A stretch of 64,000 nucleotides of DNA from Candidatus Gastranaerophilales bacterium (GCA_944323955.1 CALUUK010000005.1:62001-126000); one strand, 5' to 3'. Positions 23,466 to 32,484 are shown, counted from the first letter of the stretch. Notes: generated by a model not told the origin, from the sequence alone. Numbers and translations are program-made.

Positions 23466-24146
23466 CTATGAGAAAAAATGTCCTCTTTTGGAATTTAATG
23501 TAATATTGTCAAAAGAATATAACCTTGCGGGGCGTTTTGAACCCAGTTTTGTATATTCGTTTAGTTCTTTAAGAACCGAACCTGTTAAAACTTTTTTTCT
23601 GAAATTACGCTTATCAAGTTTCATATCCAGTATGAGTTCATATGATTTTTGTAATTCGGTAAGAGTGAATTTTTCCGGCAGAAGCTGAAATGCAATGGGG
23701 CAAAATTCAAGACGTTCGCGCATTCTTTTTATGGAATATTCAATAATTTCTTTGTGGTCGAATGCAAGTGTAGGTAAATTATAAACTTCATGCCATTGAA
23801 CTTCCGTAATGCCTTGAGAAGTGTCAAAAGATAATTTAATATCATCACTTCTTATTAAAGCAAAATATGCGCAGGTGATAACCCTTGAGCTCGGATATCT
23901 TAAAGGATCGCCGAAAGTATATAACTGTTCAAGATAGATGTTATCAACGTTGGTTTTTTCTTTAAGTATTCTGAGAGCAGCATTATCAAGATTTTCAGAT
24001 AACCGTATAAAACCGCCCGGAATAGCCCATCTTCCTTTAAACGGTTCATTCGCACGTTTAACAAGAAGTACTTGAAGTTTGTTATCTTTGATTGTGAAAA
24101 TAACTACGTCGGTTGTAATTTCGTGTGTCTTTATCTCTTGAAACAT
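23466..24146 (-). CDS. NrtR-type Nudix-domain transcriptional regulator
   Basis: 226 residues: an N-terminal Nudix domain (about 10-140; VVIFTIKDNKLQVLLVKRANEPFKGRWAIPGGF) and a C-terminal winged-helix domain ending KRPARLYSFD, the architecture of NrtR repressors that sense ADP-ribose and control NAD or sugar genes. The Nudix box reads with R-I-L-K-E-K instead of R-E-U-x-E-E, so hydrolysis is probably lost and only ligand sensing kept, as known for NrtR. It has a strong purine-rich ribosome site. Targets unknown; no NAD gene is in the window. Confidence 0.85.
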   Translation of the reverse strand: MFQEIKTHEITTDVVIFTIKDNKLQVLLVKRANEPFKGRWAIPGGFIRLSENLDNAALRILKEKTNVDNIYLEQLYTFGDPLRYPSSRVITCAYFALIRSDDIKLSFDTSQGITEVQWHEVYNLPTLAFDHKEIIEYSIKRMRERLEFCPIAFQLLPEKFTLTELQKSYELILDMKLDKRNFRKKVLTGSVLKELNEYTKLGSKRPARLYSFDNITLNSKRGHFFS

Positions 24147-24162
24147 ACTCTCTTTTACCTTC

Positions 24163-24762
24163 TTAAATTCCTTGATTGGATAAATAAGATTTTAAAATAG
24201 CTTCATGCTGTGCTCTAAAATCTATTTCTTCTTCTTTTTGTATATCGGCTATTCCCTTAATTGAATCCTGATAACGAAGAATTGCCGGATCAGGATTAAC
24301 TTTAAAATTGTTATAGCTGTTCATTATTGATGAAACAAATTTTCTTGTTTCGGAAAAAGGAGGGAGCCCTTTATATTTTTTCACGTTTCCCGGGCCCGCA
24401 TTATAAGCAGCCAGTGCAAGTTCTTTTGTTCCGAACATTTTATACATTAATTTATAATATTGGATGCCGCCTTTAATATTATCGTTTATATGGTAAGGAT
24501 TATATCCCATTTTTTTGGCGGTTGCAGGCATAAGCTGGAAAACACCTATGGCGCCGTATTTACTTTTTCTGTCCTGACGAAAATTGCTTTCCGCCTTTGC
24601 AATACTAAGTGCCATTGCAGGATCCATTCCCATTTCAATCGAATGTTTAACGATTAAATCTTTAACTGTTACTTTGGAAACAGCCTCTGCCATTGATTTT
24701 ACGGGATATAAAAATACTATGAAAACGATAATAACTATGTATATTAATACTTTTCGAGCCAT
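24163..24762 (-). CDS. Lytic transglycosylase (SLT domain)
   Basis: Cuts peptidoglycan glycan strands, leaving 1,6-anhydro ends. 199 residues: one N-terminal hydrophobic segment (signal or anchor, residues 5-25), then the SLT domain (about 33-140). Catalytic Glu58 is in SIAKAESNF, followed by GAIGVFQLMPATAKKMG and LALAAYNAGPGNVKKYKGLPPFSETRKFV, all canonical. The C-terminal 50 residues are charged. A GAGGA site precedes the ATG. It may supply remodelling for envelope machines; no partner is adjacent. Confidence 0.93.
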   Translation of the reverse strand: MARKVLIYIVIIVFIVFLYPVKSMAEAVSKVTVKDLIVKHSIEMGMDPAMALSIAKAESNFRQDRKSKYGAIGVFQLMPATAKKMGYNPYHINDNIKGGIQYYKLMYKMFGTKELALAAYNAGPGNVKKYKGLPPFSETRKFVSSIMNSYNNFKVNPDPAILRYQDSIKGIADIQKEEEIDFRAQHEAILKSYLSNQGI

Positions 24763-24837
24763 ATATATCCTCTGGTGCTTATTTTATCAGCTTTCAAGTG
24801 TCATTAATACAATATTATTACAAAAAAAATTTAATTC

Positions 24838-24869
24838 AAGTGTTACACTGTATAATTGCTGTAACACTT
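24838..24869. promoter_or_regulatory. Perfect inverted repeat between RHH and transglycosylase genes
   Basis: AAGTGTTACA / TGTAACACTT, 10 bp perfect, 12-bp spacer. It could terminate the RHH transcript (T-rich sequence follows on the minus strand) or be an operator for the downstream gene. Confidence 0.45.
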
Positions 24870-24892
24870 ATGATTTGAACGCTTAGAACAAT

Positions 24893-25081
24893 CTAATCGA
24901 GCAATTTGTCAAGTAATTCGGCATTAGAATTGACTTTTTTGATATCAAAAGTTACATTGCGCCTTATATAACTGCGAAGAGCTTCTCTTATAAGTTCACT
25001 TCTGGTTCTTTGCTCTTGCTCGGCAACCTCATCAATTTGCCCCAGAAATTTATCGGGAATAGATAATAACACTTTAGCCAT
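24893..25081 (-). CDS. Ribbon-helix-helix (CopG-like) DNA-binding protein
   Basis: 62 residues: the N-terminal strand AKVLLSIPDKFLGQIDEVAEQ, helix pair EQRTRSELIREALRSYIRR, then a short tail. This is the MetJ/Arc/CopG fold that binds DNA as a dimer. Such proteins are often antitoxins, but no toxin gene is within reach, so a lone regulator is more likely. A 10-bp perfect inverted repeat lies 24 bp downstream. Ribosome site AAGGA. Confidence 0.82.
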   Translation of the reverse strand: MAKVLLSIPDKFLGQIDEVAEQEQRTRSELIREALRSYIRRNVTFDIKKVNSNAELLDKLLD

Positions 25082-25168
25082 AGTTCTTCCTTGTACTTTT
25101 CCTATAATATATATTGTATACTATTTCTGAAATATAGTCTATAATTTGATACAAACAGGAGACATATT

Positions 25169-26401
25169 ATGAATAACATAAGAAAAAAACATGAACTTAT
25201 AGATCTTTTTTGTACACTGGTACAGATACCCTCTCCTTCTTTGAAAGAGGAAAAAGTAATAAATAAAATACTTGAAATATTTAAAGAAAATAATATTGAG
25301 GCAAAAAAAGACGAATACGGAAATGTCCATGCTTTTGTTGCACCGACAGATAATAATAAAAAATCTCTTTTGTTAAGCTCGCATATGGATGTAGTAGGGG
25401 ATGATTCGCCGGTTAATATAAAATTAAACGGAAATATCATAGAAACGGATAAAACAAGAACTCTCGGCGCCGATGATAAAGCAGGTGTTGCCGCAGCTAT
25501 ACTTTTAGCAATAGAAACGGCACAAAACAAAGATTTTAAGCATGGCGGACTTGAAATTATTTTTACAAGAGATGAAGAACAAAATATGTCCGGAATTCAT
25601 AATGTTAAAACAGAGCAAATAAATTCGGAATATGTGCTTGTCATGGATGCCGATAAACTCGGACAGGTTCAGATTGCAGGTGCAAGTTATACAAAACTTA
25701 CCGTAAATGTAAAGGCATTAAAAGGCGGACACTCCGGTATTGATATTGATGATAAAACAAGATTAAATGCTGCAAAACTTATTGCGGAACTTGTTGAACA
25801 AATCCCTCAGGGGGTTTATAAAAAAGACGAATTCGGTGTTGTAACATCAATTAATTTAGGTGTAATTATCGGAGGCGGTATTGAAACTGCAATAGATAAT
25901 ATAAAATACTCCGATATAAAAAGTAATAAATATCAGGAATGTATTATTGACCGGGCTGTTACCAATGTTATAAACACAAAAGCAGGTGCTGCATATTCAA
26001 TAAGAAGTTCAAGCAGAGATTTTGAAAATAACCTTATTGAAGAGATTAAAACAATTGCGGATAAATTCAATAAAAAATATGAAGGACTTGCGGTTTGTGA
26101 GATTGAGACAAGCATGCATCTTCCCCCGTTTGAAAAAAGTGATGATGAAACTTTAATTGAAGTTGCAAAAGAGGCGGGTAAAAATATTGATTTAGATGTT
26201 GAAATTTCATCCTTCCATGCCGGTGCGGAAACTCATATATATGCAAACAGCAAAAATAAAAACGGGGTATTTCTAAAACCCACTTTAGTCGGTCTTGCGG
26301 ATATATTTAATATGCATTCCGCAGATGAAAAAATGGACTATAAAACATATTTGAGAGGTTACGAATTTTTAAAAGAATTCTTTAAAATATTTAATAAATA
26401 A
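25169..26401 (+). CDS. M20-family tripeptidase (PepT-like)
   Basis: Zinc aminopeptidase that releases the first residue from tripeptides. 410 residues with LLSSHMDVVGD (metal His/Asp), LGADDKAGVAAAILLAIE (bridging Asp and the PepT-style ADDK), FTRDEEQNMSG (catalytic Glu-Glu), VMDADKLGQ and the late metal His in FHAGAETHIY. The insert between is the usual dimerisation lid. Start ATG after AGGAGA. It is divergent from the RHH gene. Confidence 0.9.
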   Translation: MNNIRKKHELIDLFCTLVQIPSPSLKEEKVINKILEIFKENNIEAKKDEYGNVHAFVAPTDNNKKSLLLSSHMDVVGDDSPVNIKLNGNIIETDKTRTLGADDKAGVAAAILLAIETAQNKDFKHGGLEIIFTRDEEQNMSGIHNVKTEQINSEYVLVMDADKLGQVQIAGASYTKLTVNVKALKGGHSGIDIDDKTRLNAAKLIAELVEQIPQGVYKKDEFGVVTSINLGVIIGGGIETAIDNIKYSDIKSNKYQECIIDRAVTNVINTKAGAAYSIRSSSRDFENNLIEEIKTIADKFNKKYEGLAVCEIETSMHLPPFEKSDDETLIEVAKEAGKNIDLDVEISSFHAGAETHIYANSKNKNGVFLKPTLVGLADIFNMHSADEKMDYKTYLRGYEFLKEFFKIFNK

Positions 26402-26441
26402 AAGAATTAATTAAGAAAAATTAATAACTTGAAAATAGCAT

Positions 26442-26469
26442 TTGCATTTTGATATTGAAATGGTATCAT
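26442..26469 (+). promoter_or_regulatory. Promoter of rpsO
   Basis: TTGCAT, 16-bp spacer, TATCAT; start near 26476, giving a leader of about 60 nt to rpsO. Confidence 0.4.
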
Positions 26470-26536
26470 CATCTTACAAATACTAAATTTAAGACTTACC
26501 CACCGAACAAAGTCACAAATTAAGAAGGAATTTAAA

Positions 26537-26812
26537 ATGACAATTAACCTTAAAAACAAAGCCGCAATTGTTGAACAATACGGAAAAAATGCAAAAGATA
26601 CAGGAAGCGTCGAAACCCAGATCGCTTTATTAACTGAAAAAATTAAAGAATTAACTGAACACCTTAAATCTAATGCAAAAGATTTCCAGGGCAGACGCGG
26701 TCTTTTGATGATGGTAGGTAAAAGAAAAAGACTTTTATCTTACCTGAAAGAAAGAAATCTTGATGATTACAGAAAATTAATTAAAAAACTGAACATCAGA
26801 GAATCTAAATAG
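26537..26812 (+). CDS. rpsO: 30S ribosomal protein S15
   Basis: 91 residues, with [45 protein letters not shown] and the C-terminal [14 protein letters not shown] characteristic of S15, which binds the 16S rRNA central domain. Single-gene unit with AGAAGGA site and strong terminator; the 60-nt leader may carry the S15 autoregulatory fold, but I see no defined motif. Confidence 0.98.
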   Translation: MTINLKNKAAIVEQYGKNAKDTGSVETQIALLTEKIKELTEHLKSNAKDFQGRRGLLMMVGKRKRLLSYLKERNLDDYRKLIKKLNIRESK

Positions 26813-26813
26813 C

Positions 26814-26847
26814 AAAAAAAGAACCGCATCTTGCGGTTCTTTTTTTG
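26814..26847 (+). terminator. Terminator of rpsO
   Basis: Near-perfect AAAAGAACCGCA / TGCGGTTCTTTT stem with 3-nt loop and T-run, directly after the stop. Confidence 0.93.
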
Positions 26848-26865
26848 CTTTCTTCAGCTGTTGAT

Positions 26866-26893
26866 TTGACGTTATCTATTTTGAGAGTAGAAT
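26866..26893 (+). promoter_or_regulatory. Promoter of metK
   Basis: TTGACG, 16-bp spacer, TAGAAT; start near 26900, leaving about 30 nt of leader, too short for a SAM riboswitch. Confidence 0.6.
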
Positions 26894-26929
26894 TATATAA
26901 GTAATTAAAAATCATGAAAGCGAGTTAAC

Positions 26930-28201
26930 ATGAGTTCAAAAAGATATTTATTTACGTCTGAATCAGTAACGGAAGGTCATCCCGATAAAGTATGCGACCA
27001 GATTTCCGATGCTATTCTTGATGAATTTTTATCAAAAGATAATAAATCAAGAGTTGCTGCGGAAACATCGGTTACAACCGGCATGGTGCTTGTTGCCGGA
27101 GAGATAACTTCCTCCTGCTATGTTGATATTCCGCATGTTGTGAGAACTACAATTGAAAATATCGGTTATACAGGAAAATCTTCAGGCGGTTTTGACAGCC
27201 ATACTTGTGCTGTTATTACGAGTATAGATGAACAATCATCAGATATTTCCGGCGGAGTAAATAAAGCATTTGAAACAAGAGATAATAATGCGGATACTTC
27301 TAAAGCTGAAACTAATGATATAGGTGCCGGCGACCAAGGTATAATGTTCGGTTTTGCATGTAATGAAACTCCCGAATTAATGCCCCTGCCTATTAGTTTG
27401 GCTCACAAACTTTCTTACAGATTAGCTCAAATCAGAAAACAGGGACTTGTTGATTATTTGAGACCTGACGGAAAATCACAGGTAACTGTTGAGTATGAAA
27501 ATGATAAACCCGTAAGAATAGATACTATCGTTATTTCAACGCAACATGATGAAGAAATAAACGGTATTTCGGATAATACTAAAATTCAGGAAATTATTAA
27601 AAAAGACATGATTGAACTTGTTATAAATTATGTCTTTAAAGATGAAGTTTTAAAACCCGATAGCTCAACAAAATATCTGATAAATCCTTCAGGCAGGTTC
27701 GTAATCGGAGGACCTCAGGGTGATGCCGGATTAACCGGAAGAAAAATTATTGTTGATACATATGGCGGTTATTCAAGACACGGCGGCGGTGCGTTCTCAG
27801 GAAAAGATCCTACAAAGGTTGATCGCAGCGCAGCTTATGCAGCGAGATATGTTGCAAAAAATATAGTAGCTGCGGGTCTGGCTGAAAAATGCGAAATTGA
27901 ACTTGCTTATGCAATCGGTGTTGCAAAACCCGTTTCTATTTTCGTAGAAACTTTTGGGACAGGTAAAATCTCAGACGATGAAATTATGAAATTAATTGAA
28001 AAGAATTTCGACCTGAGACCTATTGCAATAATCAATCAATTTGATTTAAGAAATCTTCCTGCCAAAAATGGCGGTAAGTTCTATCAAAAACTTGCTGCAT
28101 ACGGACACTTAGGCAGAACCGATTTTGATGTACCTTGGGAGCATACAGATAAGGTAAAACTCCTTCAGGAACAAGCATCAAGTCTTATGGCTAATGTATA
28201 A
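26930..28201 (+). CDS. metK: S-adenosylmethionine synthetase
   Basis: Makes SAM from methionine and ATP. 423 residues: [25 protein letters not shown] (ATP and Mg site), [13 protein letters not shown] (the conserved signature), [21 protein letters not shown] and [20 protein letters not shown]. It is slightly longer than the roughly 385-400 typical for bacteria because of an extra charged stretch near residues 110-125. With mtn and luxS it provides most of the SAM cycle in this window. Short leader, no riboswitch. Confidence 0.97.
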   Translation: MSSKRYLFTSESVTEGHPDKVCDQISDAILDEFLSKDNKSRVAAETSVTTGMVLVAGEITSSCYVDIPHVVRTTIENIGYTGKSSGGFDSHTCAVITSIDEQSSDISGGVNKAFETRDNNADTSKAETNDIGAGDQGIMFGFACNETPELMPLPISLAHKLSYRLAQIRKQGLVDYLRPDGKSQVTVEYENDKPVRIDTIVISTQHDEEINGISDNTKIQEIIKKDMIELVINYVFKDEVLKPDSSTKYLINPSGRFVIGGPQGDAGLTGRKIIVDTYGGYSRHGGGAFSGKDPTKVDRSAAYAARYVAKNIVAAGLAEKCEIELAYAIGVAKPVSIFVETFGTGKISDDEIMKLIEKNFDLRPIAIINQFDLRNLPAKNGGKFYQKLAAYGHLGRTDFDVPWEHTDKVKLLQEQASSLMANV

Positions 28202-28205
28202 AAAT

Positions 28206-28239
28206 AAAAAAGAGAGCGGATTATTCGCTCTCTTTTTTT
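28206..28239. terminator. Terminator of metK, overlapping cca 3' end
   Basis: AAAGAGAGCG / CGCTCTCTTT stem, T-run on both strands; one arm contains the last codons of cca, so both convergent genes share it. Confidence 0.88.
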
Positions 28240-29450
28240 ATGTTATTTTTTATGAATACCGTTTCTTCTTCTTTTGTTTTCAGTTTCCCGTCAAGTTTTT
28301 CTTTTAATATTAAATCAAATATATCAGAAAAAGATTTTGAAGGCTTGAATCCCAATTCAATTAAATCTTTCCCCGTTGTTAAAATTTCTGTATTCTTTAA
28401 TTCAGATAAAAACTTTATTACATTTTTATCTCCGGAAAGCAGATAATATATTAAAACAGCCTGATTATCAGCATCTTTATAACTTTTATATATCTGTAAA
28501 TTATCTTGTTTTTCCGTATTACAAAATAAAAATTCTCTGACCTGATTTATAATTTTTATTTCACGTGCCGTTAAATTAAATCTTAAAGAAGTATAATCCG
28601 AATTAATAACCAGACAGACAAAATAAATAAACCGGATATCCGGTTTTTCCGGAATATTTAATGTTTTTATTTCGTTAAGTCGTGATTTATTAATGACCTG
28701 CACCGGATTATCACAAAAAAGTTTATAGCTTTCACTTTCGATAAATCTTTCATAGATATCTTCTTTATCTATTGAAAAATATTGTTTAACCTCTGATTTA
28801 ATACGCTCTAACGGCATGTTTTTATCGGGAATTTTTAAATATTGCAGCATTAAATTATATGTTTTTTCATCGATTTCAAAATCAAAGCGTTCTTTGAACT
28901 TTAATGCTCTTATTATTCTTGACGGGTCATCAATAAAACTTTTTTCATGTAATATTTTAATTTTCTTATTTAATATGTCTTGATATCCGCCAAAATAATC
29001 AACGAGTTCATATTTTTTATTATCCGTAAGTTTTATTGCAAGTGTATTAATTGTGAAGTCGCGTCTTTTAACATCATTTTTAAGATTACATCCAAAATTA
29101 TGAGCCTTGGGAAGTATTCCCGAACCTGTATAAATTTCTTCTCTTGTGGAGGCAAAATCTATCTCAACACCTGACGGAAAGATTATTTTTGCAGTTTTTA
29201 AATTTTCCTGAATTTGTATAATTCTGCACCGTACTTTTGAGGATAAAAATTCGGCAAATTCAATGGCATCTCCTTCAACCGCAATATCAATATCTTTAAT
29301 TTTATTATGCATTATAAAATCACGTACAATACCGCCGATTAAATAAATATCAACTCCGAAAATCATTGCATTATCTGCGGAAAGCTCAATTGCAAGCCGG
29401 CTTTCTTTTGTAAGCATGTTTTCAAATTCTTGTTTTAAAGATAAAGACAT
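28221..29450 (-). CDS. CCA tRNA nucleotidyltransferase / poly(A) polymerase family
   Basis: Class II nucleotidyltransferase, most likely adding or repairing tRNA 3' CCA; the tRNA-Leu here lacks an encoded CCA, so such an enzyme is required. 409 residues: IYLIGGIVRDFI, catalytic KDIDIAVEGD, RRDFTINTLAIKL, and the neck motif DDPSRIIRALKFKERFDF. CCA-adding and poly(A) activity cannot be separated by eye. No Shine-Dalgarno site; TATAAT ends 6 bp before the ATG, so the mRNA may be leaderless. Confidence 0.9.
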   Translation of the reverse strand: MSLSLKQEFENMLTKESRLAIELSADNAMIFGVDIYLIGGIVRDFIMHNKIKDIDIAVEGDAIEFAEFLSSKVRCRIIQIQENLKTAKIIFPSGVEIDFASTREEIYTGSGILPKAHNFGCNLKNDVKRRDFTINTLAIKLTDNKKYELVDYFGGYQDILNKKIKILHEKSFIDDPSRIIRALKFKERFDFEIDEKTYNLMLQYLKIPDKNMPLERIKSEVKQYFSIDKEDIYERFIESESYKLFCDNPVQVINKSRLNEIKTLNIPEKPDIRFIYFVCLVINSDYTSLRFNLTAREIKIINQVREFLFCNTEKQDNLQIYKSYKDADNQAVLIYYLLSGDKNVIKFLSELKNTEILTTGKDLIELGFKPSKSFSDIFDLILKEKLDGKLKTKEEETVFIKNNIKKESE

Positions 29451-29456
29451 AAGAAA

Positions 29457-29462
29457 ATTATA
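29457..29462 (-). promoter_or_regulatory. -10 box of cca-like gene, leaderless geometry
   Basis: TATAAT-N6-ATG on the minus strand. It lies just past the 3' end of the upstream 29468 gene; weak -35 TTTAAA 17 bp further up. Confidence 0.45.
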
Positions 29463-29467
29463 TCAAA

Positions 29468-31159
29468 CTATGCAAAATCTTTAAACACATCGCTTAAATC
29501 TTCTTTAGCATATTTAAAATAGCTTGTATTTATGCTCTGTTTCTTTTGTTCTGCATTTTTAAATACATTGTTTAAACCGCTTTGAGCAGGTTTTTCTCCG
29601 TTATTTATTGCAGGGTTTTTCTGTTCTTTTTCTGCTTTTTTTGCTTCAAACTTTCTTGTAATAAATATATTCAGTTTTGATATACCTATACCCAGAACAA
29701 GCCCTGAATACAAGTAACCTGCAACTTGAGAACCTGCTATTTTAAGAATTTTGGATTTTGTTGCGCTGTCCGCACTCTTGAACATTTCAGAGAATTTTCT
29801 TACCTTGCCGTCTTTTGCGATATCTTTCATCTTTGGTAGCAGAACTTCATCAAAAGACTTAACACCGGCTTTAGAAAGCCAATTAAACGCATATCCGAGT
29901 TTACTTTTGCAGTTTTCTTTTACTACCGGATTGTTTATAAGTTCTTTTCCGCCAATTCCGCGGGCAATTAATTTAGAAACCAAACCGCCGAATATCAGCC
30001 AGTTTGTAAATCCTAACGTATCTTTAATTACACATTCTCTAAGTTCATTTTTATCTCTTGCTGCCATGAACCGGCTTGTAATTGTTAAGCCGTACAAAAG
30101 TTTAAACTGGTTTATTGACGCAAACTTACTGTTAAATTGAGTGTTTTGTCCTAATTCTGAAAGTTTACCTATAGTTCTTATGGCAAAAGCCGAAAATCCC
30201 ACACCTATTGCGGTTTTCAATGCTTTAAAACCTTTTGAGTCGTCTGCTTTTCTGTCTTGCACCCCTACGAAGCCGTCTTCTCCTGTGCGTTTCTTTGTCA
30301 AATACGTATTAAGCGGCTGTACGGACATACATAAAGCTGCACAGACAGCAAGTCCGAGAACAGTGCTTATTGTTTTATTTGAAGATAATGCTTTAACAAA
30401 TTTCTGTAAACCCTCTTTTGTTCTTCCTTCAAAAGAATTTGAAAGGACAACTGCATTATCGACAAGTTCTCCAAGAGTAGAAGATACGCTTTTTGCGGCA
30501 CCGTCTGCTTTTAATACATATGAAGCTGATGCTCCCGTATCTTTAACTATTTGGGACATAACAAGATTTTTTAAGTCTTTTACTTCCTTTTTTAATATCG
30601 ATTTTGAATCGGAAGAATTTGCAAGTTCTTTTGATTTATCAGCTAATTTAACCAGATTTTCAATAACCTGTGAAGAAGTATCAGCGGAAACATTTTTCCA
30701 TTCGGTTCCGCTTAAGCCTTTTATACTTTTTAAAAATCCTTCAAAATACTGCTTTTGATTGCCGCCTGCATTTTCCCACAGCGCAGACATATTCTTAACG
30801 GTATTTCCGCTTGCATATATGTTCTGGGCTTTGACTTTGAATTCGTCATTGAATTTTCCCGATGTTAACAAAGATGCGGCATAGCCTATTAAACCGACAC
30901 ATGCAAAAAGAAGCCAGCTTGAACCTTCTCTTATCCCTGATTCAATACCTGCCTGAATACCACGGTTTTTTGTTTCCACCGCGGTTCTTGGAATAACCAT
31001 TGAACATAAGTCAACCGCACTTGCACCTATTGCCTGACTGTTACTTAAAGCTCTTAGCCCGGTTAACACAGCTGTTTCCGGCCCTTTAAAACTGCAGGTT
31101 TTCTTATTGGTTTCTGTTTGTTTTATTGAAATTTTCGGCTGATTTATTTTCTCTATCAT
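29468..31159 (-). CDS. Large unknown membrane protein with N-terminal SFKG segment
   Basis: About 563 residues (574 if the upstream ATG at 31192 is used; neither has a convincing ribosome site). The N-terminus is hydrophilic up to TCSFKGPETAVLTGL, without a signal peptide. At least six hydrophobic segments are scattered through the protein (for example LLFACVGLIGYAASLL, VLGLAVCAALCMSV, SQVAGYLYSGLVLGIGI). The C-terminus is charged and contains KKAEKEQKNPAINNGEKP. No domain recognised. It resembles the 52800 and 53956 proteins in style: soluble tagged start, internal helices, Lys-rich tail. Confidence 0.78.
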   Translation of the reverse strand: MIEKINQPKISIKQTETNKKTCSFKGPETAVLTGLRALSNSQAIGASAVDLCSMVIPRTAVETKNRGIQAGIESGIREGSSWLLFACVGLIGYAASLLTSGKFNDEFKVKAQNIYASGNTVKNMSALWENAGGNQKQYFEGFLKSIKGLSGTEWKNVSADTSSQVIENLVKLADKSKELANSSDSKSILKKEVKDLKNLVMSQIVKDTGASASYVLKADGAAKSVSSTLGELVDNAVVLSNSFEGRTKEGLQKFVKALSSNKTISTVLGLAVCAALCMSVQPLNTYLTKKRTGEDGFVGVQDRKADDSKGFKALKTAIGVGFSAFAIRTIGKLSELGQNTQFNSKFASINQFKLLYGLTITSRFMAARDKNELRECVIKDTLGFTNWLIFGGLVSKLIARGIGGKELINNPVVKENCKSKLGYAFNWLSKAGVKSFDEVLLPKMKDIAKDGKVRKFSEMFKSADSATKSKILKIAGSQVAGYLYSGLVLGIGISKLNIFITRKFEAKKAEKEQKNPAINNGEKPAQSGLNNVFKNAEQKKQSINTSYFKYAKEDLSDVFKDFA

Positions 31160-31365
31160 ATAATGTTTTCTTTGTTCCTTTTGGTTTAACATCCAAAAAA
31201 AATTTTTTTGCTATTTTTTAATCAAATTTTACATGGCGCAAACTTTTCGGTCATTCAAAATAAAAAATATTGTAACAAAATCATTTTTTTTCTTTACAAA
31301 ATAAATAAAAAAATTAAAGTAAAAAAACAATTTGCCGATTATTTATTTGTATAAAAAGAGGAACT

Positions 31366-31629
31366 ATGGAAAATCAGCCTATTATAAAAAATCCGTTTGG
31401 GATAAATATTAATATTCCGCAAAAAACAATACAAGAAATACAGAAAGTTGCGGAAAAAGAAATACAGGAAATAACAGTAAACCCGTTTATTGAATATTTT
31501 GAAGAAAATGACAAGGTTTTTTCCGGTGAAGTTGCCGAGGAAATAAGAAAATATCAGGCACAGATATATACTCTGGGACAGGTTATGCGTGAAGGTCATC
31601 CTGTTACTACTTTTCAGGCAACCATGTAA
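31366..31629 (+). CDS. Small unknown protein
   Basis: 87 residues, MENQPIIKNPFGININIPQKTIQEIQKVAEKEIQEITVNPFIEYFEEND and so on; amphipathic helices, no signal or membrane segment. It carries an N-terminal NPFG (residues 9-12), matching the x-Phe-Gly segment of several other proteins here. GAGGA 3 bp before ATG is short but clear, and a strong terminator follows. Function unknown. Confidence 0.72.
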   Translation: MENQPIIKNPFGININIPQKTIQEIQKVAEKEIQEITVNPFIEYFEENDKVFSGEVAEEIRKYQAQIYTLGQVMREGHPVTTFQATM

Positions 31630-31640
31630 TCTATTTTGGT

Positions 31641-31676
31641 AAAAAGTCCCTCATCTTTGAGATGAGGGACTTTTTT
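31641..31676 (+). terminator. Terminator of 31366 gene
   Basis: GTCCCTCATC / GATGAGGGAC perfect stem with A-run before and T-run after. Confidence 0.92.
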
Positions 31677-31701
31677 ATATTTTTAAATTGTTTTATTAAG
31701 C

Positions 31702-31724
31702 AAAAAAAAGGTCGCATAGCGACC
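31702..31724 (-). terminator. Minus-strand terminator, GGTCGC stem
   Basis: Six GC-rich base pairs, loop of 3 and eight T on the minus strand. This is a typical intrinsic terminator for the 35.7-31.9 kb operon or the candidate small RNA. Confidence 0.85.
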
Positions 31725-31798
31725 ACAGTCTTGTTATGGAGAAAAGGAGTGAAGGAAAATAAGTAATAAAGAATTTGACTATATAATAACAATACCCG
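31702..31798 (-). ncRNA. Candidate small RNA (or 3' UTR) with CU-rich segment
   Basis: On the minus strand a TATAAT box (31805-31810) predicts a start near 31798. The RNA would contain the pyrimidine stretch CCTTCACTCCTTTTCTCC, able to pair with ribosome-binding sites, and ends in the GGTCGC / GCGACC hairpin plus eight T (31702-31724). No protein frame of note is inside. Alternatively this is just the terminator region of the gene ending at 31855, 130 bp upstream. Confidence 0.35.
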
Positions 31799-31854
31799 TG
31801 TTCTATTATATATAATCTATATATTTGGTATATATTAACATTTTTTAAAATTAC

Positions 31855-32484
31855 TTAAAATTTACCGCCCAAAAGGTAATATTCGGAGCAATAGAAACCT
31901 CCGCCGATGGGAGAACAGCTCGATTTCAGCGCTGTATGATCTTTCCCTTTTCCAAGCGCAGATATATTATCTTTATGAAGGTTAACGAAGAATATATCTT
32001 TACCGATTCTGTTGGGGTTATCATTTCCGTTAATATCCACAAGCATTAAATATGAAGGATTATTATTTCCCTCCTGCAGGGAATTTTGTCTGATACCTAA
32101 GTAAACCCCGTCTTTCCTTTGCAGAAATTTATCAAAAATAAACTGTGATGTTTTTGATAAAAATCTTCCGTTCATTTTTCTGTATTTATATTTATTGTCT
32201 AAATAGTTATCGGTCTTTAAATTCATATAAGGAGCAATTCTTTTTATGATGTAATCATCCGAAACTGCCTTTCCGTCACTATCTGCAGACGGAATTATAT
32301 CGCCTTCGTAAAGTTTAACAAGTGAAAAAGCATACTCTAGCTGTTCATAAACCGATTTCCATTTTGCAATTCTCTGGGCTTGTTTCATATCAAATAAATC
32401 AAAAGGAATCAGTAAAATAATCAGTGCTGTCAATATAAATATAATAAGTGCGCTTTTTATTATTTTTAAGGCAATTTTTTTCAC
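31855..32484 (-). CDS. Membrane-anchored pseudopilin-like protein
   Basis: 209 residues with one N-terminal membrane helix (about 12-28) and an extracytoplasmic part. Features shared with pilin-like proteins of this group are the amphipathic stretch after the helix (AKWKSVYEQLEYAFSLV) and the late LVDINGNDNPNRIGKDIFFVNL block. It lacks the prepilin peptidase motif (Gly-Phe-Thr-Leu-x-Glu), so it is probably not processed as a pilin. GTG start overlapping the PHP gene's stop (GTGA). Function unknown; the pilin relation is from pattern only. Confidence 0.65.
   Translation of the reverse strand: MKKIALKIIKSALIIFILTALIILLIPFDLFDMKQAQRIAKWKSVYEQLEYAFSLVKLYEGDIIPSADSDGKAVSDDYIIKRIAPYMNLKTDNYLDNKYKYRKMNGRFLSKTSQFIFDKFLQRKDGVYLGIRQNSLQEGNNNPSYLMLVDINGNDNPNRIGKDIFFVNLHKDNISALGKGKDHTALKSSCSPIGGGFYCSEYYLLGGKF

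Noticed and set aside
24893-25168. Toxin-antitoxin pair around the RHH protein
   Set aside because: No second small gene follows or precedes on the same strand; the neighbours are a transglycosylase and a peptidase.
26848-26929. SAM riboswitch upstream of metK
   Set aside because: Only about 30 nt separate the predicted transcription start from the ATG; no room for the four-helix junction.
31736-31762. Eight-codon plus-strand peptide frame after a purine-rich stretch
   Set aside because: Too short, the purine stretch lies inside the frame rather than upstream, and the minus strand explains it better as a CU-rich RNA.
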